A DNA stretch of 64,000 nt. It comes from Actinobacteria bacterium OV320 (GTDB lineage Bacteria; Actinomycetota; Actinomycetes; Streptomycetales; Streptomycetaceae). The DNA is taken from assembly GCA_001298545.1 (NCBI GenBank), contig LJCX01000036.1, positions 37,798 to 101,797 of the forward strand, written 5' to 3'. The translations under genes were made by a program, and so were the position numbers. Below the pieces are notes generated by a model, which saw only the letters and a list, made by a program, of their open reading frames with translations, searched no databases and was not told the DNA's origin. Below are positions 50,573 to 58,913 of the stretch, piece by piece (the first letter of the stretch is position 1; every line of letters starts with the position of its first letter).

Positions 50573-52164
50573 TCGGTCTCGAACTCGTCGTGGTCCTCGG
50601 CGTGGCGGTGCTCGTGGGCAACGCCGCCGGTGAGCGCTACCGGATCGCCCCGCCCGTCGTACTGCTGCTCTTCGGCGCACTGCTCGGCTTCGTGCCCGCG
50701 CTGCGCGAGGTGGAGCTGCCGCCGGAAGCGGTCCTGCTCATCTTCCTTCCGGTGCTGCTGTACTGGGAGAGCCTGACTACCTCCCTGCGGGAGATCCGGC
50801 GGGATCTGCGCGGCATCCTCCTGATGAGCACCGTGCTGGTCATCGGCACCGCCGGAGCCGTGGCGATCGTGGCACACGAGCTGGGCCTGGCCTGGGGACC
50901 GGCATGGGTGCTGGGCGCCGCGGTGGCTCCTACCGACGCGACGGCCGTCGGTGTCCTCGCCAAGGCACTGCCCCGCCGCAACGTCACCCTGCTGCGCGCC
51001 GAGAGCCTCATCAACGACGGCACCGCGCTGGTGGTCTTCGGGTTGGCCGTCGGCATCACGGTCGGCGAGGAGGACTTCACCCTCCCGCACGTGACCTGGC
51101 TGTTCGCCGTCTCCTACCTCGGCGGGGCCGCGGCCGGAGCGTTGACCGCGTGGCTCGTGATCAGGGCACGGCGGGTCTTCGACGACCCGCTGCTGGGCAA
51201 CGTCGCCATGATCCTCACCCCCTTCACCGCCTATCTCCTCGCCGAGCTGATCCATGCTTCCGGCGTCCTCGCTGCCGTCTCCGCCGGGCTGATCATGAGC
51301 CAGGCCGGACCGCGCATGGCCGCCGCCTCGATGCGCCGCCAGGCGGAGGAGTTCTGGTCGCTGGCGACCTTCCTGCTCAACGGCTCCCTGTTCGTCCTCG
51401 TCGGCCTGCAGGCCCAGGCGGCCGTACGCGAACTGCACGGCAGCGACCTCACCCACGCCCTCATCGCCGTCGCGGCCGTCTCCGCCGTCGTCGTCGCGGC
51501 GCGCTTCGCCTTCAACTTCACCGTCCCGTACCTGATCCGTCTCCTCGACCGCCGTCCGCAGCAGCGCCTGCGCCGCATGAACTACCGCGCCCGCGTGGTC
51601 ACGTCGATCGCCGGCTTCCGAGGCGCGGTCTCACTGGCCGTGGCCCTGTCGGTGCCGACGGCACTCGACTCCGGCGCGCCCTTCCCCGACCGCGACACGA
51701 TCGTCTTCGTCACCTCCGGCGTCATCGTCACCACCCTGGTCGTACAGGGACTGCTGCTGCCGGCCGTGGTGCGCTGGGCCCGCCTGCCCCACGACACGTC
51801 GGTGGAGGAGGAGCGCTTCCTCGCCGAAACGACCGCCACCGAGGAGGCCCTCAAGGCCCTCCCCACGCTCGCCGACGACCTGAACACGGACCCGGACGTC
51901 GCCGAACGCATGCGCCAGGAGTACGAGTCCCATCTGCTCGTCGTCCGCGCCGGTGGCGGCGAGACCGATGCCTCCGACAAGGACGACGTCCTGCGCCACC
52001 ACCGGCACTACACCGCCCTGCGTCTGGCCCTCCTCGCCCACAAACGCGCCACCGTGCTCCGCCTGCGCGACGACCACGAGATCGACGACACCGTGCTGCG
52101 CCAGGTCCAGCGGCATCTCGACATCGAAGAAGTACGGCTGTCCCGACGCCAAACCGCCGAATGA
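50569..52164 (+). CDS. CPA1-type Na+/H+ antiporter
   Basis: 531 residues from GTG 50569. About 12 hydrophobic helices cover the first 410 residues. VAPTDATAVGVLAKALPRRN (the PTDA motif for ion binding) and LLRAESLINDGTALVVFGLA (the ESLxNDG motif) are the NhaP/CPA1 signatures. IAGFRGAVSLAVALSVP is also typical. The cytoplasmic tail carries a coiled-coil-like helical region and DDHEIDDTVLRQVQRHLDIE. Exchanges sodium or potassium for protons at the membrane. Translationally coupled to the ADH fragment and so probably under R5. Confidence 0.92.
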   Translation: MIGLELVVVLGVAVLVGNAAGERYRIAPPVVLLLFGALLGFVPALREVELPPEAVLLIFLPVLLYWESLTTSLREIRRDLRGILLMSTVLVIGTAGAVAIVAHELGLAWGPAWVLGAAVAPTDATAVGVLAKALPRRNVTLLRAESLINDGTALVVFGLAVGITVGEEDFTLPHVTWLFAVSYLGGAAAGALTAWLVIRARRVFDDPLLGNVAMILTPFTAYLLAELIHASGVLAAVSAGLIMSQAGPRMAAASMRRQAEEFWSLATFLLNGSLFVLVGLQAQAAVRELHGSDLTHALIAVAAVSAVVVAARFAFNFTVPYLIRLLDRRPQQRLRRMNYRARVVTSIAGFRGAVSLAVALSVPTALDSGAPFPDRDTIVFVTSGVIVTTLVVQGLLLPAVVRWARLPHDTSVEEERFLAETTATEEALKALPTLADDLNTDPDVAERMRQEYESHLLVVRAGGGETDASDKDDVLRHHRHYTALRLALLAHKRATVLRLRDDHEIDDTVLRQVQRHLDIEEVRLSRRQTAE

Positions 52165-52187
52165 CCTCCACCAGGACAGGAGCCACC

Positions 52188-52571
52188 ATGCCCGCACCCT
52201 TGGACGCGAACGCCCGCGAAGAGGTCCTCGACGCCTACCGCGCCCACCTGCGGGCGATGGCCGACGGCGACACCGACGCCCTGGACGATCTACTCGACGA
52301 CGGCTTCACCCTCACCCACATCACCGGCTACCAACAGCCCAAGGCCGAGTGGCTGTCCCAGATGCGAGCCGGACAGTTCATCTACCACAGCGTGATCGAG
52401 AAGTACGTCACCGTCGACGTGGAGGGCGACACCGCCCGCCTCGTCGGCCGCATCGTCACCAAGGCGACGGTCTACGGCACCCACGCCGACTGGCCGCTGC
52501 AATTCACCATGGACTGGGCCCGGCGTGGCGAAACGTGGACCGCGCTGCGCTCCGTGGCAACAACCTGGTGA
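52188..52571 (+). CDS. SnoaL/NTF2-like protein
   Basis: 127 residues, AGGAG 7 nt before ATG. LDAYRAHLRAMADGDTDALD and DLLDDGFTLTHITGYQQPKA, EWLSQMRAGQFIYHSVIEKY then QFTMDWARRGETWTALRSVA form the alpha+beta cone of the DUF4440/NTF2-like superfamily. Small-molecule binding or isomerase/hydrolase roles occur in the family; none is proven here. Last gene of the R5 unit, 23 bp after the antiporter. Confidence 0.87.
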   Translation: MPAPLDANAREEVLDAYRAHLRAMADGDTDALDDLLDDGFTLTHITGYQQPKAEWLSQMRAGQFIYHSVIEKYVTVDVEGDTARLVGRIVTKATVYGTHADWPLQFTMDWARRGETWTALRSVATTW

Positions 52572-52618
52572 GCCCTACGCGGCCGGCCCGCCCACTCCGG
52601 TGACGTTCCCCGGTGGTG

Positions 52619-53337
52619 TCAGGACGAGGCGGACGATGCCGTACCCGGTGTCGCCGGCCCGGAATCCGACTGCTGGGCCAAGAGGTCGAGGAGGGCGACC
52701 GCGTCGTGATCGGGGGTGCCGGGTTCGGCGTGGTACGCGAGCACGTGGTGGCCGGGGGTGGCTTCCAACTGCAGAGACTGGTAGCCGAGGGTGAGGTCGC
52801 CGACCTCGGGTGGTGGAAGGTCTTCTTGCCGTATGAACGGTTCTTGACGTCGTAGCGCTTCCACAGGCCGGCGAACTCCGAGCTCTTCAGCACGAGTTCA
52901 CCGACCAGCCGAGTCAGTCCGGGGGCCTCGGGGTCGGTGCCGACCAGCGCGCGGAGGTGCGCGACGCAGCCCCGGGCCTGGGTGCCCCAGTCGACGAACA
53001 GGTCGCGGGCGGCGGGGTGGAGGAAGACATAGCGGGCGACGTTGCGCTCCTTGGCGGGCCATTCCTCGATCACGGCGAGGAGCCTGAGCCCGGCGGGGTT
53101 CGCGGCGAGCAGGTCGTTCGTACGGCTGACCACATACGCGGGCGCCGGCCGCAGATTCTCCAGCAGAAGCTTCACGCCGGGCCGTACGGTCCGACTCGGT
53201 GTGGCCGGAAGTTCTGGTGACGCCCGGGCGGCGATGGCGGCCAGGCTGCGCAGGTGGTCGACCTCGTCCGGTTCCAGCAGGAGGGCACGGGCGAGGGCGT
53301 CCACGACGGAAGGGCTCGGCCGGGTCTCCTGGCCTGC
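52619..53337 (-). pseudogene. Broken MmyB-type XRE regulator E
   Basis: The C-terminal domain is recognisable: QETRPSPSVVDALARALLLE, LENLRPAPAYVVSRTNDLLA, DLFVDWGTQARGCVAHLRAL, KSSEFAGLWKRYDVKNRSYG. After TFHHP a frameshift near 52830 moves the rest (VGDLTLGYQSLQLEATPGHH, YHAEPGTPDHDAVALLDLLA) to another frame. The entire HTH domain up to KETRPS is missing: the sequence switches at about 53337 to an unrelated plus-strand gene. Without DNA-binding it cannot regulate. Confidence 0.88.
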
Positions 53338-53695
53338 TTTTGAGCGCTGGCCGCAGCTGCTGCCGGCGTGGTTCATCCAGCGCTGCGCGCCCGAACACCC
53401 GGAGCCTGGTGAGACCTTCGACGCCGAGGCATGGCTGCGGCAGTGGCGGGCGATGACGCCGGAGCAGAGGGCGGTTGCCGATCAGGGGCCGTGGTCGCTC
53501 TCGGGATGGCTGTACTACTTCGACCCGACCGAGGAAGGGATGGGTGACGATCGCAGCTGGTGGTGGTGGCACGCGGGAACGGATGAGTCGGGAGGCTGGG
53601 TGCAGGTGGCTACCACGGGCTGGCCGTTCGGCAGCGGTTCGCTGTCCTGGCTGATTGAGGCCAGCGGCGGTACGGATCTCGTCTATGGGCCCTGA
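53338..53695 (+). pseudogene. 5'-truncated unknown gene
   Basis: About 118 codons end at TGA 53695: FERWPQLLPAWFIQRCAPEH, WLRQWRAMTPEQRAVADQGP, GDDRSWWWWHAGTDESGGWV and GSLSWLIEASGGTDLVYGP. It is highly biased coding sequence and looks like the C-terminal part of a conserved actinobacterial protein I cannot name. No start exists: it joins the XRE relic at about 53337, so one deletion removed the heads of both genes. Confidence 0.6.
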
Positions 53696-53787
53696 GGATC
53701 GAGCACCGCGCGCGGCGGCACCACCGCAGTAGTGGCTGACACCGCGAGATCACCATCTACCCCTGGAGTAGTAGGGATCCCACCAGC

Positions 53788-53854
53788 CACAGTGCGACAA
53801 CCCCGCCCCCGACCGGGCCGTAATTCCCGCCGACAACCCCGCTCTCAGCGGCAC
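53788..53854. repeat. Dispersed about 65-bp repeat, copy 2
   Basis: It starts CACAGTGCGACAACCCC and contains CCCGACCGGGCCG and CCCGCCGACAACCCC, matching 25394-25457 in the same orientation. Confidence 0.6.
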
Positions 53855-54089
53855 GTGCCCTGTGGCCTCGCACCTGCATCGCCGCAGGTCACCACAGCGT
53901 TTGCAGCGTGGTCGGCACCCCGACATCCCCCTCAGCACACCCCGACACCCGGTCCAGGAACAGAAGAAAGAGAAGCGGGAAGGGACGGGTGGGTGGGTGC
54001 GCGGCCCGGGGGATCGGGGCGGCTGGAGGTGTGTTGCGCGTCGGCCGGGCCTCCGCGTACGGCCCCGGAGCGGCCCTAAGGGAGCCGCA

Positions 54090-54131
54090 GACGGCGGCCG
54101 CCGCAAACCGGACGGCGGCCGCCGTAAACGG
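54090..54131. repeat. 21-bp tandem duplication
   Basis: Two adjacent units, GACGGCGGCCGCCGCAAAC and GACGGCGGCCGCCGTAAAC plus two bases, differ at two positions. Each contains the palindrome CGGCGGCCGCCG. Confidence 0.85.
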
Positions 54132-54144
54132 GGAGCGGGGCGGG

Positions 54145-54225
54145 CCCAGGAGTGGCGCAGCGGGGCTTACCGGTCCTCTGGAATGGCGCCTGCGGTTTCC
54201 GCCTCATTCCGGGCGCGGGCCTTGA
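54145..54225 (-). pseudogene. Gene-end relic shared with 16.4 kb
   Basis: The minus frame reads ALKARARNEAETAGAIPEDR and stops at 54167-54169. The DNA is about 85% identical to 16401-16480, including 20 bp beyond the stop. Only the last 20 codons survive here. Confidence 0.5.
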
Positions 54226-54335
54226 GGGCAGGTGCTGAGCCTGGGCGACCCCGAAACTCTCGGGCGGGCCGTCGGCACCTGCTGCCCCCTACGCTGACTC
54301 CCCGTACGTGGCCCGAGTTCCGTGAAGGGGGCTCG

Positions 54336-55664
54336 TCAGGCGCGGGCCTGCTCCTTTGCAGGCAGCGCGGGGAACACGACCACCGATCCGTCCATGTCAC
54401 GGGCGATGTCGATTGCGACGTCCGCCGCACGGGCGTTGACCGTGACGCCGTCACCCAGTCGGCGGATCCGGTGTGCCCCGCGCATGAGGCGGTCGACCTC
54501 ACCGTTGGTGAGAACGGGGCGCAGACCGTTCGGGCGTGCCAGCTCCAGCGCCGCCAGGCGTATCAGGACGGCAGCGATACCTGACTCCGTCGTGTCGAGG
54601 CGCCGCTGGTCGCGCTTGAGCGCGCTGGTGAAGTGCTCGAACGGGTTGCCGGGCTCGTTCTGAGCGTGCTCGACGGACTGGAGGACGATGACCCGCCGCA
54701 TCAGCGCGATGGCCAGGGCGGCGAGTTCGAGGTGGGTCCGGAACATGCCGCCGTCGTCGTCGACGCCGGGGAACGACTTGGTCAGCGTGCCGAGTTCGAC
54801 GGCCTCGCCCTCGGGCAGTCTGTCGAGCGCACTCTGCCATCGGGCGAGGCGGAGGTCGGCTTTGCTCAGCGCCGTGTCGATGGTGTGCACCGCCGAGTCG
54901 AGTCCCAGCGAGACACCGAGCTTGCCCTGGTCGAGCAGGATGGCCGTGGCCTTGTCGATGGCGGCACGGCAGCCGTTCAGTGCGCTGTGCTCGTCGTCGA
55001 GCTTGTCCTCCTGAAGTTGCTCCAGCAGTTCCGTGATGTGTGCGACGGCTTGCTGGCGCTTGTGGTCGGCATGCGCGCTCACCCCGACCGCCACGGCCAT
55101 GAGCACGAGCGGAGCGGCCACGGTGAGCGCCGCGCCTCCGACAGCCGTGGCACCGGCGGTCGCACCGGCCCCACCGACGGCGGCCGCCGTCGCCGCTCCA
55201 CCGACCGGCACGAACCTGGCTTTGGAGGCGATTTTGCCCGTCGAGTTCACGAGCTCACCGTAGATGTCACCGGCCGTACCCTTCGCCACCATCGGACGGA
55301 CAAGACCCTGACCGAACTGGGCGGCGACCTTCGCCGGGACGACCATGCGATATAGGCCTTCGCCGGAAGCGGTTGCCTTGGCCGCCGTAAGGGAAGTACG
55401 CGCTGACTGCGTGATGAACTGCGACAGGTGCTGCGCCAGGGGACTCGCGGCGTCGAGCGGGATGCCACGGCCGCGGTCGATCTTGTCGGGCATCGGGTGC
55501 ACCTCGAGCGTGACGATCGGCTCGTCGGCCAGGACGGCCAGCACACCGCGCAGTTCAGCAAGGCGCTCAGCCGTCATCGACTCGCCCGCGGCCAACCCGG
55601 GCAACCGGACGGCAGCAGTCGCCAGCGTCCACACCGGCACGGTCGTCTTGCGTTCGTCAGCCAT
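54336..55664 (-). CDS. Unknown protein with a central hydrophobic segment
   Basis: 442 residues with an ideal AGGGGAG site before ATG 55664. I recognise no family. Layout: a soluble N-terminal part with TAERLAELRGVLAVLADEPI; a long Ala/Gly-rich hydrophobic region at about 150-195 (AAVGGAGATAGATAVGGAAL, TVAAPLVLMAVAVGVSAHAD) that could span the membrane once or twice; then a charged helical region, ITELLEQLQEDKLDDEHSAL, likely coiled coil; and a helical C-terminal half (MFRTHLELAALAIALMRRVI). It resembles in outline membrane-remodelling or toxin-like helical proteins, but this is only an impression. A single-gene unit. Confidence 0.7.
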   Translation of the reverse strand: MADERKTTVPVWTLATAAVRLPGLAAGESMTAERLAELRGVLAVLADEPIVTLEVHPMPDKIDRGRGIPLDAASPLAQHLSQFITQSARTSLTAAKATASGEGLYRMVVPAKVAAQFGQGLVRPMVAKGTAGDIYGELVNSTGKIASKARFVPVGGAATAAAVGGAGATAGATAVGGAALTVAAPLVLMAVAVGVSAHADHKRQQAVAHITELLEQLQEDKLDDEHSALNGCRAAIDKATAILLDQGKLGVSLGLDSAVHTIDTALSKADLRLARWQSALDRLPEGEAVELGTLTKSFPGVDDDGGMFRTHLELAALAIALMRRVIVLQSVEHAQNEPGNPFEHFTSALKRDQRRLDTTESGIAAVLIRLAALELARPNGLRPVLTNGEVDRLMRGAHRIRRLGDGVTVNARAADVAIDIARDMDGSVVVFPALPAKEQARA

Positions 55665-55870
55665 TGTCTCCCCTAGGTTTCCGACAGCAGCCTACGGCTG
55701 ACGTTCGACGCGAACAGCCCATGGTCGCCCTCCGGCCGGGTCTGGTCCGCGGCCCGGCTGATCAGTGACGCGGTCAGCTCCTCGGCCAGCGGCACCGTCC
55801 GTAACACCCCTGCTGCCACAGCGCTCCCCGGCATCCGTTGCTGCTCTCCCGTCCCGGCGCCCCGACCGGG

Positions 55871-56245
55871 TTACAGCTCGAACTCGAGGGCGACGAGGTC
55901 CTTGAGTTCGACTTCGAGGCCGTGGGCGCGGCGGCCGTTGTCGCGGAAGTAGACCTCGCCCAGAACCTCGGCGGCGATCTGGAGGAGGTCGTCCTCGTCC
56001 ATGCCGGTGACCTCGCAGGCCCCTCCGTCCGCGCCCAGGTGTCCGGTCCCAGCGATGTGTAGGCTCCCGCTCTTCTGAGGGCAAGTTCCTGGGTGCTTCA
56101 GTCCCCAACGGAGCACGCTGGCAAGCCACTCGTTGAGGGGGCTATGGACCGGATCACCGGCACCACCGTCTCGGCGCCGGAGCCGGCCCGCCGCCCGCCA
56201 AGTAGGGCCGTTGTCACAGGCAGCGGTTACCTTGCAGCTCAGCAC
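55871..56245 (-). CDS. Possible small acidic protein of unknown function
   Basis: The open frame ends EVLGEVYFRDNGRRAHGLEV, ELKDLVALEFEL. The last 45 residues from MDEDDLLQIAAEVLG look genuinely coding and acidic. The upstream part (HIAGTGHLGADGGACEVTG) is less certain, and no start has a good ribosome site. It overlaps the leader of the divergent DUF4241 gene. It may be a 5'-decayed gene. Confidence 0.35.
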   Translation of the reverse strand: MLSCKVTAACDNGPTWRAAGRLRRRDGGAGDPVHSPLNEWLASVLRWGLKHPGTCPQKSGSLHIAGTGHLGADGGACEVTGMDEDDLLQIAAEVLGEVYFRDNGRRAHGLEVELKDLVALEFEL

Positions 56246-56279
56246 AGAACCAAGGCAGGTTGCAGGAAGAGGAGCGGCA

Positions 56280-57428
56280 ATGGTCGTCGAGGTGGGGTAC
56301 GCGCAGGCGTGGGACCTGGAGGCTTGTGCGCCCTGGCGGCCGATGTCCGCAGAGGAGGCCCGGGAGCGGGATGCCGCCGGGCTTCCGTACGTGGTGGTGT
56401 ACCGGGAGTCGGGTCGGAAGGCCCCGCTGGAAGTCCGGCTGGTGTCCTGGCGGGACCACTACGTCGGGCTGTGGGTCTACGACGCCCAAGGCCGCCGCAC
56501 CTACGATCTGGACATGCGGCTGCTGGACGACCCGTCGCGGCTGCTGCGCCGCTACTCCGTCGGCTGGTACTACACAGGCCCAGAGATGGCGGAGTTCGAC
56601 AAGGCGTGCCCACGCATCACCGTGGACCTCTTCCCGGACGGGAGGGGCCGACGGACGGAGAAGCGGCAGGGGCAGGGCGGGGGCTCCTACGTCACCTCGC
56701 CCAGACTCCGGGACGACGAGCGCTGGATGGACCGCCCCACCTTCGGGGAGTGGCCGCTGCTCTCGGCCCAGGTGCACGGGCTCACTGAGCCGCCGGCCTT
56801 CGAGGTGGCCGAGGTGGCCGAGGCAGCCGAGCCAGGTGACGGAGGCGCCCCCGCCACCTGCTGGCGTCCGCCGCGCCCCGCGCAGCCCGGGCCGATCAAC
56901 GAGTTGTTCCGGCCCGGGGCGCGCGTGACCGACGGGTACCACCCCGAGATGACCGTCGTGGAGCCGCGCCGGGCCGGCACCCTGCGCGTACCCAGCGGGC
57001 TGCTGGCCGTCTCCGGCCCGGACATCGACCACGGCAACGGGCCGCGCATTACCGTCCCTGTCCCGCCCGGGGAGTACGTACTCGACGAGGCGCGGGTCCG
57101 CTTCAGCTACCAGTGCGAGTGGCGGGACGCCGAGGTCACGACCACGGAACCCACGGCCGTCCGCCTGCTCGTCAGTGAGACCCCCGCAGCGACCTGGGAG
57201 ATGGCCCTCGGTCCGGACGACGATCCCCGGCTGTTCATCGAGCAGCAGATAGCCGGCTTCGACACCGACGGTGCCACCGGCTGCTTCGCCGACGCCGGGT
57301 CCTGGGATCCGCTCATCGCGCTCTTCGAGCGGGGGCTGATCCGGGAGGAGCCGGACCTGGAAACCTCACGGGCCGGCCTTCCCACGCCGAAAGCGCTGCG
57401 CGTTCCTCCCGGTCGGCGAGGTCGATGA
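56280..57428 (+). CDS. DUF4241-domain protein, C-terminally truncated
   Basis: 382 residues from ATG 56280 with a strong GGAAGAGGAG site. Early residues YAQAWDLEACAPWRPMSAEE and VYRESGRKAPLEVRLVSWRD, LWVYDAQGRRTYDLDMRLLD form an N-terminal domain. LRVPSGLLAVSGPDIDHGNG and VPVPPGEYVLDEARVRFS begin DUF4241, continued by IAGFDTDGATGCFADAGSWD. The family's usual ending, a SSGYGDG..Y-type strand pair, is missing. The frame runs into antisense of an unrelated minus gene after about 57380. Deletion has fused the tails of two convergent genes. Function unknown. Confidence 0.75.
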   Translation: MVVEVGYAQAWDLEACAPWRPMSAEEARERDAAGLPYVVVYRESGRKAPLEVRLVSWRDHYVGLWVYDAQGRRTYDLDMRLLDDPSRLLRRYSVGWYYTGPEMAEFDKACPRITVDLFPDGRGRRTEKRQGQGGGSYVTSPRLRDDERWMDRPTFGEWPLLSAQVHGLTEPPAFEVAEVAEAAEPGDGGAPATCWRPPRPAQPGPINELFRPGARVTDGYHPEMTVVEPRRAGTLRVPSGLLAVSGPDIDHGNGPRITVPVPPGEYVLDEARVRFSYQCEWRDAEVTTTEPTAVRLLVSETPAATWEMALGPDDDPRLFIEQQIAGFDTDGATGCFADAGSWDPLIALFERGLIREEPDLETSRAGLPTPKALRVPPGRRGR

Positions 57429-57564
57429 GGCCGCGGTCGGCGAGGTTGAGCACACGCTGCTTCACGGGTGCCAGCACCGCATCCACCGCCCAGCCGTGCT
57501 CCGCCCTACGACGGCGCGCCTCCACTGTCCTCAGCAGGTCGAGGGTCTTGTCGTCGGCGGCCAT
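57313..57564 (-). pseudogene. 3'-truncated unknown gene
   Basis: ATG 57564 has a good GGAGG site and reads ADDKTLDLLRTVEARRRRAE, HGWAVDAVLAPVKQRVLNLA, DRGLIDLADREER. Beyond that the frame is only antisense of the DUF4241 gene. About 50 authentic residues remain, probably helical. The mirror-image truncation of its neighbour shows one deletion at about 57390-57425. Confidence 0.55.
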
Positions 57565-57794
57565 TGTTTCCCTCCCGCGCATGCCCGTCCCGGTATGGCT
57601 CAACCGGTGCCGCAGCGTTGACGTCACGGCCGGCCGGCGGCTGGGCTGTTAGTCACTTTCGGGTGACGCCCGGCCCGGGGCGGGGCGGGGCATCCGGGGG
57701 CCGGTCCGGCCGTCACCCGCACACCGCACCGGCTTTCACGGCGGCGGCCAAGGCCCCCGGTGGAAGGGGTGCCCGCACCATCTGGGGGACTTCC

Positions 57795-58271
57795 TTGTCT
57801 GCTTCCGCTTCTGTCTCCGCCCGCCGTCTGGCCGCCGCCGCTCTCGCCGCGGGTGCTCTGGTCTCGGTGGCGGCGCTGCCGGCCACTGCGGCCGACCACG
57901 CCCGTCCCAGCCGCCCGGTGGTGGAGATTTCGAAGGTGCAGTACGACTCCCCGGGACGCGACACCCGTTCCAACCGGTCGCTGAACAGCGAGTGGGTGGA
58001 ACTGACGAACACCACCCGTAACGCGGTCAACCTGGACGGCTGGACCCTGAGGGACGATTCCGGGCACAGGTACACCTTCGACCACTACCGCCTGGCCGGC
58101 CGCGCCACGGTCCGGATCCACACCGGTGAGGGCCGCGACACCCGCACCGCCCTCTACCAGGACCGCCGCGCCTACGTGTGGAACAACGACCACGACACCG
58201 CCACCCTGCGCAACGACCACGGCCGCTTCGTCGACGACCAGTCCTGGGGCCACCGCCGCAGCGGCCACTGA
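57795..58271 (+). CDS. Secreted lamin-tail-domain protein
   Basis: 158 residues from TTG 57795, chosen for GGGGA 5 nt upstream and for the signal peptide it gives: SASVSARRLAAAALAAGALV followed by cleavage near ATAAD. The mature part is a lamin-tail domain (PF00932): VVEISKVQYDSPGRDTRSN, SLNSEWVELTNTTRNAVNLD, GWTLRDDSGHRYTFDHYRLA, GRATVRIHTGEG and a final VDDQSWGHRRSGH. This immunoglobulin-like fold occurs in exported actinobacterial proteins, often linked to nucleases or surface binding. Probably extracellular; single-gene unit. Confidence 0.85.
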   Translation: MSASASVSARRLAAAALAAGALVSVAALPATAADHARPSRPVVEISKVQYDSPGRDTRSNRSLNSEWVELTNTTRNAVNLDGWTLRDDSGHRYTFDHYRLAGRATVRIHTGEGRDTRTALYQDRRAYVWNNDHDTATLRNDHGRFVDDQSWGHRRSGH

Positions 58272-58388
58272 CTTTTCTCCCCTCCTGCGGGGAGCGCTGC
58301 TCTGACGCTCCCGGCAGGCTGGCACCCCGGTGGCGCGTTGTCCCCTTCCGAGGGCGACGCGCCGCCTGCTGCTATGTGACGGCCGCGG

Positions 58389-58913
58389 TCACTGCGGTAC
58401 CTGCTCGTAGGTGACGGTGGCGTTTGGGCAGACCTCTGCGAGGTGGGTCAGGGCGTCGCGTTCGGCCGGGTCCGCGGGCAGCTGCCAGCGCAGCTTGGTC
58501 GCCACCCAGGCGGTCGCGTACTCGCAGCGGAAGGCGTCGACGGGCAGCCAGTCCGCGGGGTCCTTGTCGCTCTTGGAGCGGTTGGAGCTGCCCGAGACCG
58601 CGATCAACGAGGTCGGTGTCCCCTGGTCGTTCGCGTACGCCTCACGCCGGGCGGCTGTCCACGCCGACGCCCCGGAGTCCCACGCCTCGGCGAGCGGGAC
58701 CATGTGGTCGACGTCGAAGTCGAGCGAGGACGCCGCGGTCACCCACACCTGGTCGTACTCCGAGAACCAGCGCCCGCCCGACAGTGCGCACCGTGCCCCC
58801 GTCTCCGGGGCGAGCTTGGTCTCGGACAGGATGACTTTCTTACGGGTGTCGCATGAGGGATCTGCCCAGATCATCGAGTTAGACGCTGCTCGGGCCGGGA
58901 AGTCGCAGGTCAT
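58389..58913 (-). CDS. HNH endonuclease (DUF1524/GmrSD type), N-terminally truncated
   Basis: 174 residues as open. The nuclease core is intact: CDTRKKVILSETKLAPETGA, RCALSGGRWFSEYDQV, SSLDFDVDHMVPLAEAWDSG (catalytic His in DHM), NRSKSDKDPADWLP and CEYATAWVATKLRWQLP. Related secreted nucleases carry a signal peptide and some 50-80 residues before the CDTR segment. Here that part is replaced by MTCDFPARAASNSMIWADPS, and the start lies within the divergent PAP2 gene's start region. Export is therefore probably lost. Confidence 0.75.
   Translation of the reverse strand: MTCDFPARAASNSMIWADPSCDTRKKVILSETKLAPETGARCALSGGRWFSEYDQVWVTAASSLDFDVDHMVPLAEAWDSGASAWTAARREAYANDQGTPTSLIAVSGSSNRSKSDKDPADWLPVDAFRCEYATAWVATKLRWQLPADPAERDALTHLAEVCPNATVTYEQVPQ

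Larger units (their letters stand above)
53696..54335. other. Non-coding stretch with repeats
   Basis: No intact gene. It holds dispersed repeat copy 2 (53788-53854), a 21-bp tandem duplication (54090-54131) and the relic shared with 16.4 kb (54145-54225). Confidence 0.5.

Noticed and set aside
55801..55850. A sixth copy of the R element (shares ACAGCGCTCCCCGGCA with R4)
   Set aside because: Only 16 nt plus a shifted ACACCCCTG match; a 5-base gap is needed and the G-run and closing octamer are missing, so it fails the gap-free standard of R1-R5.
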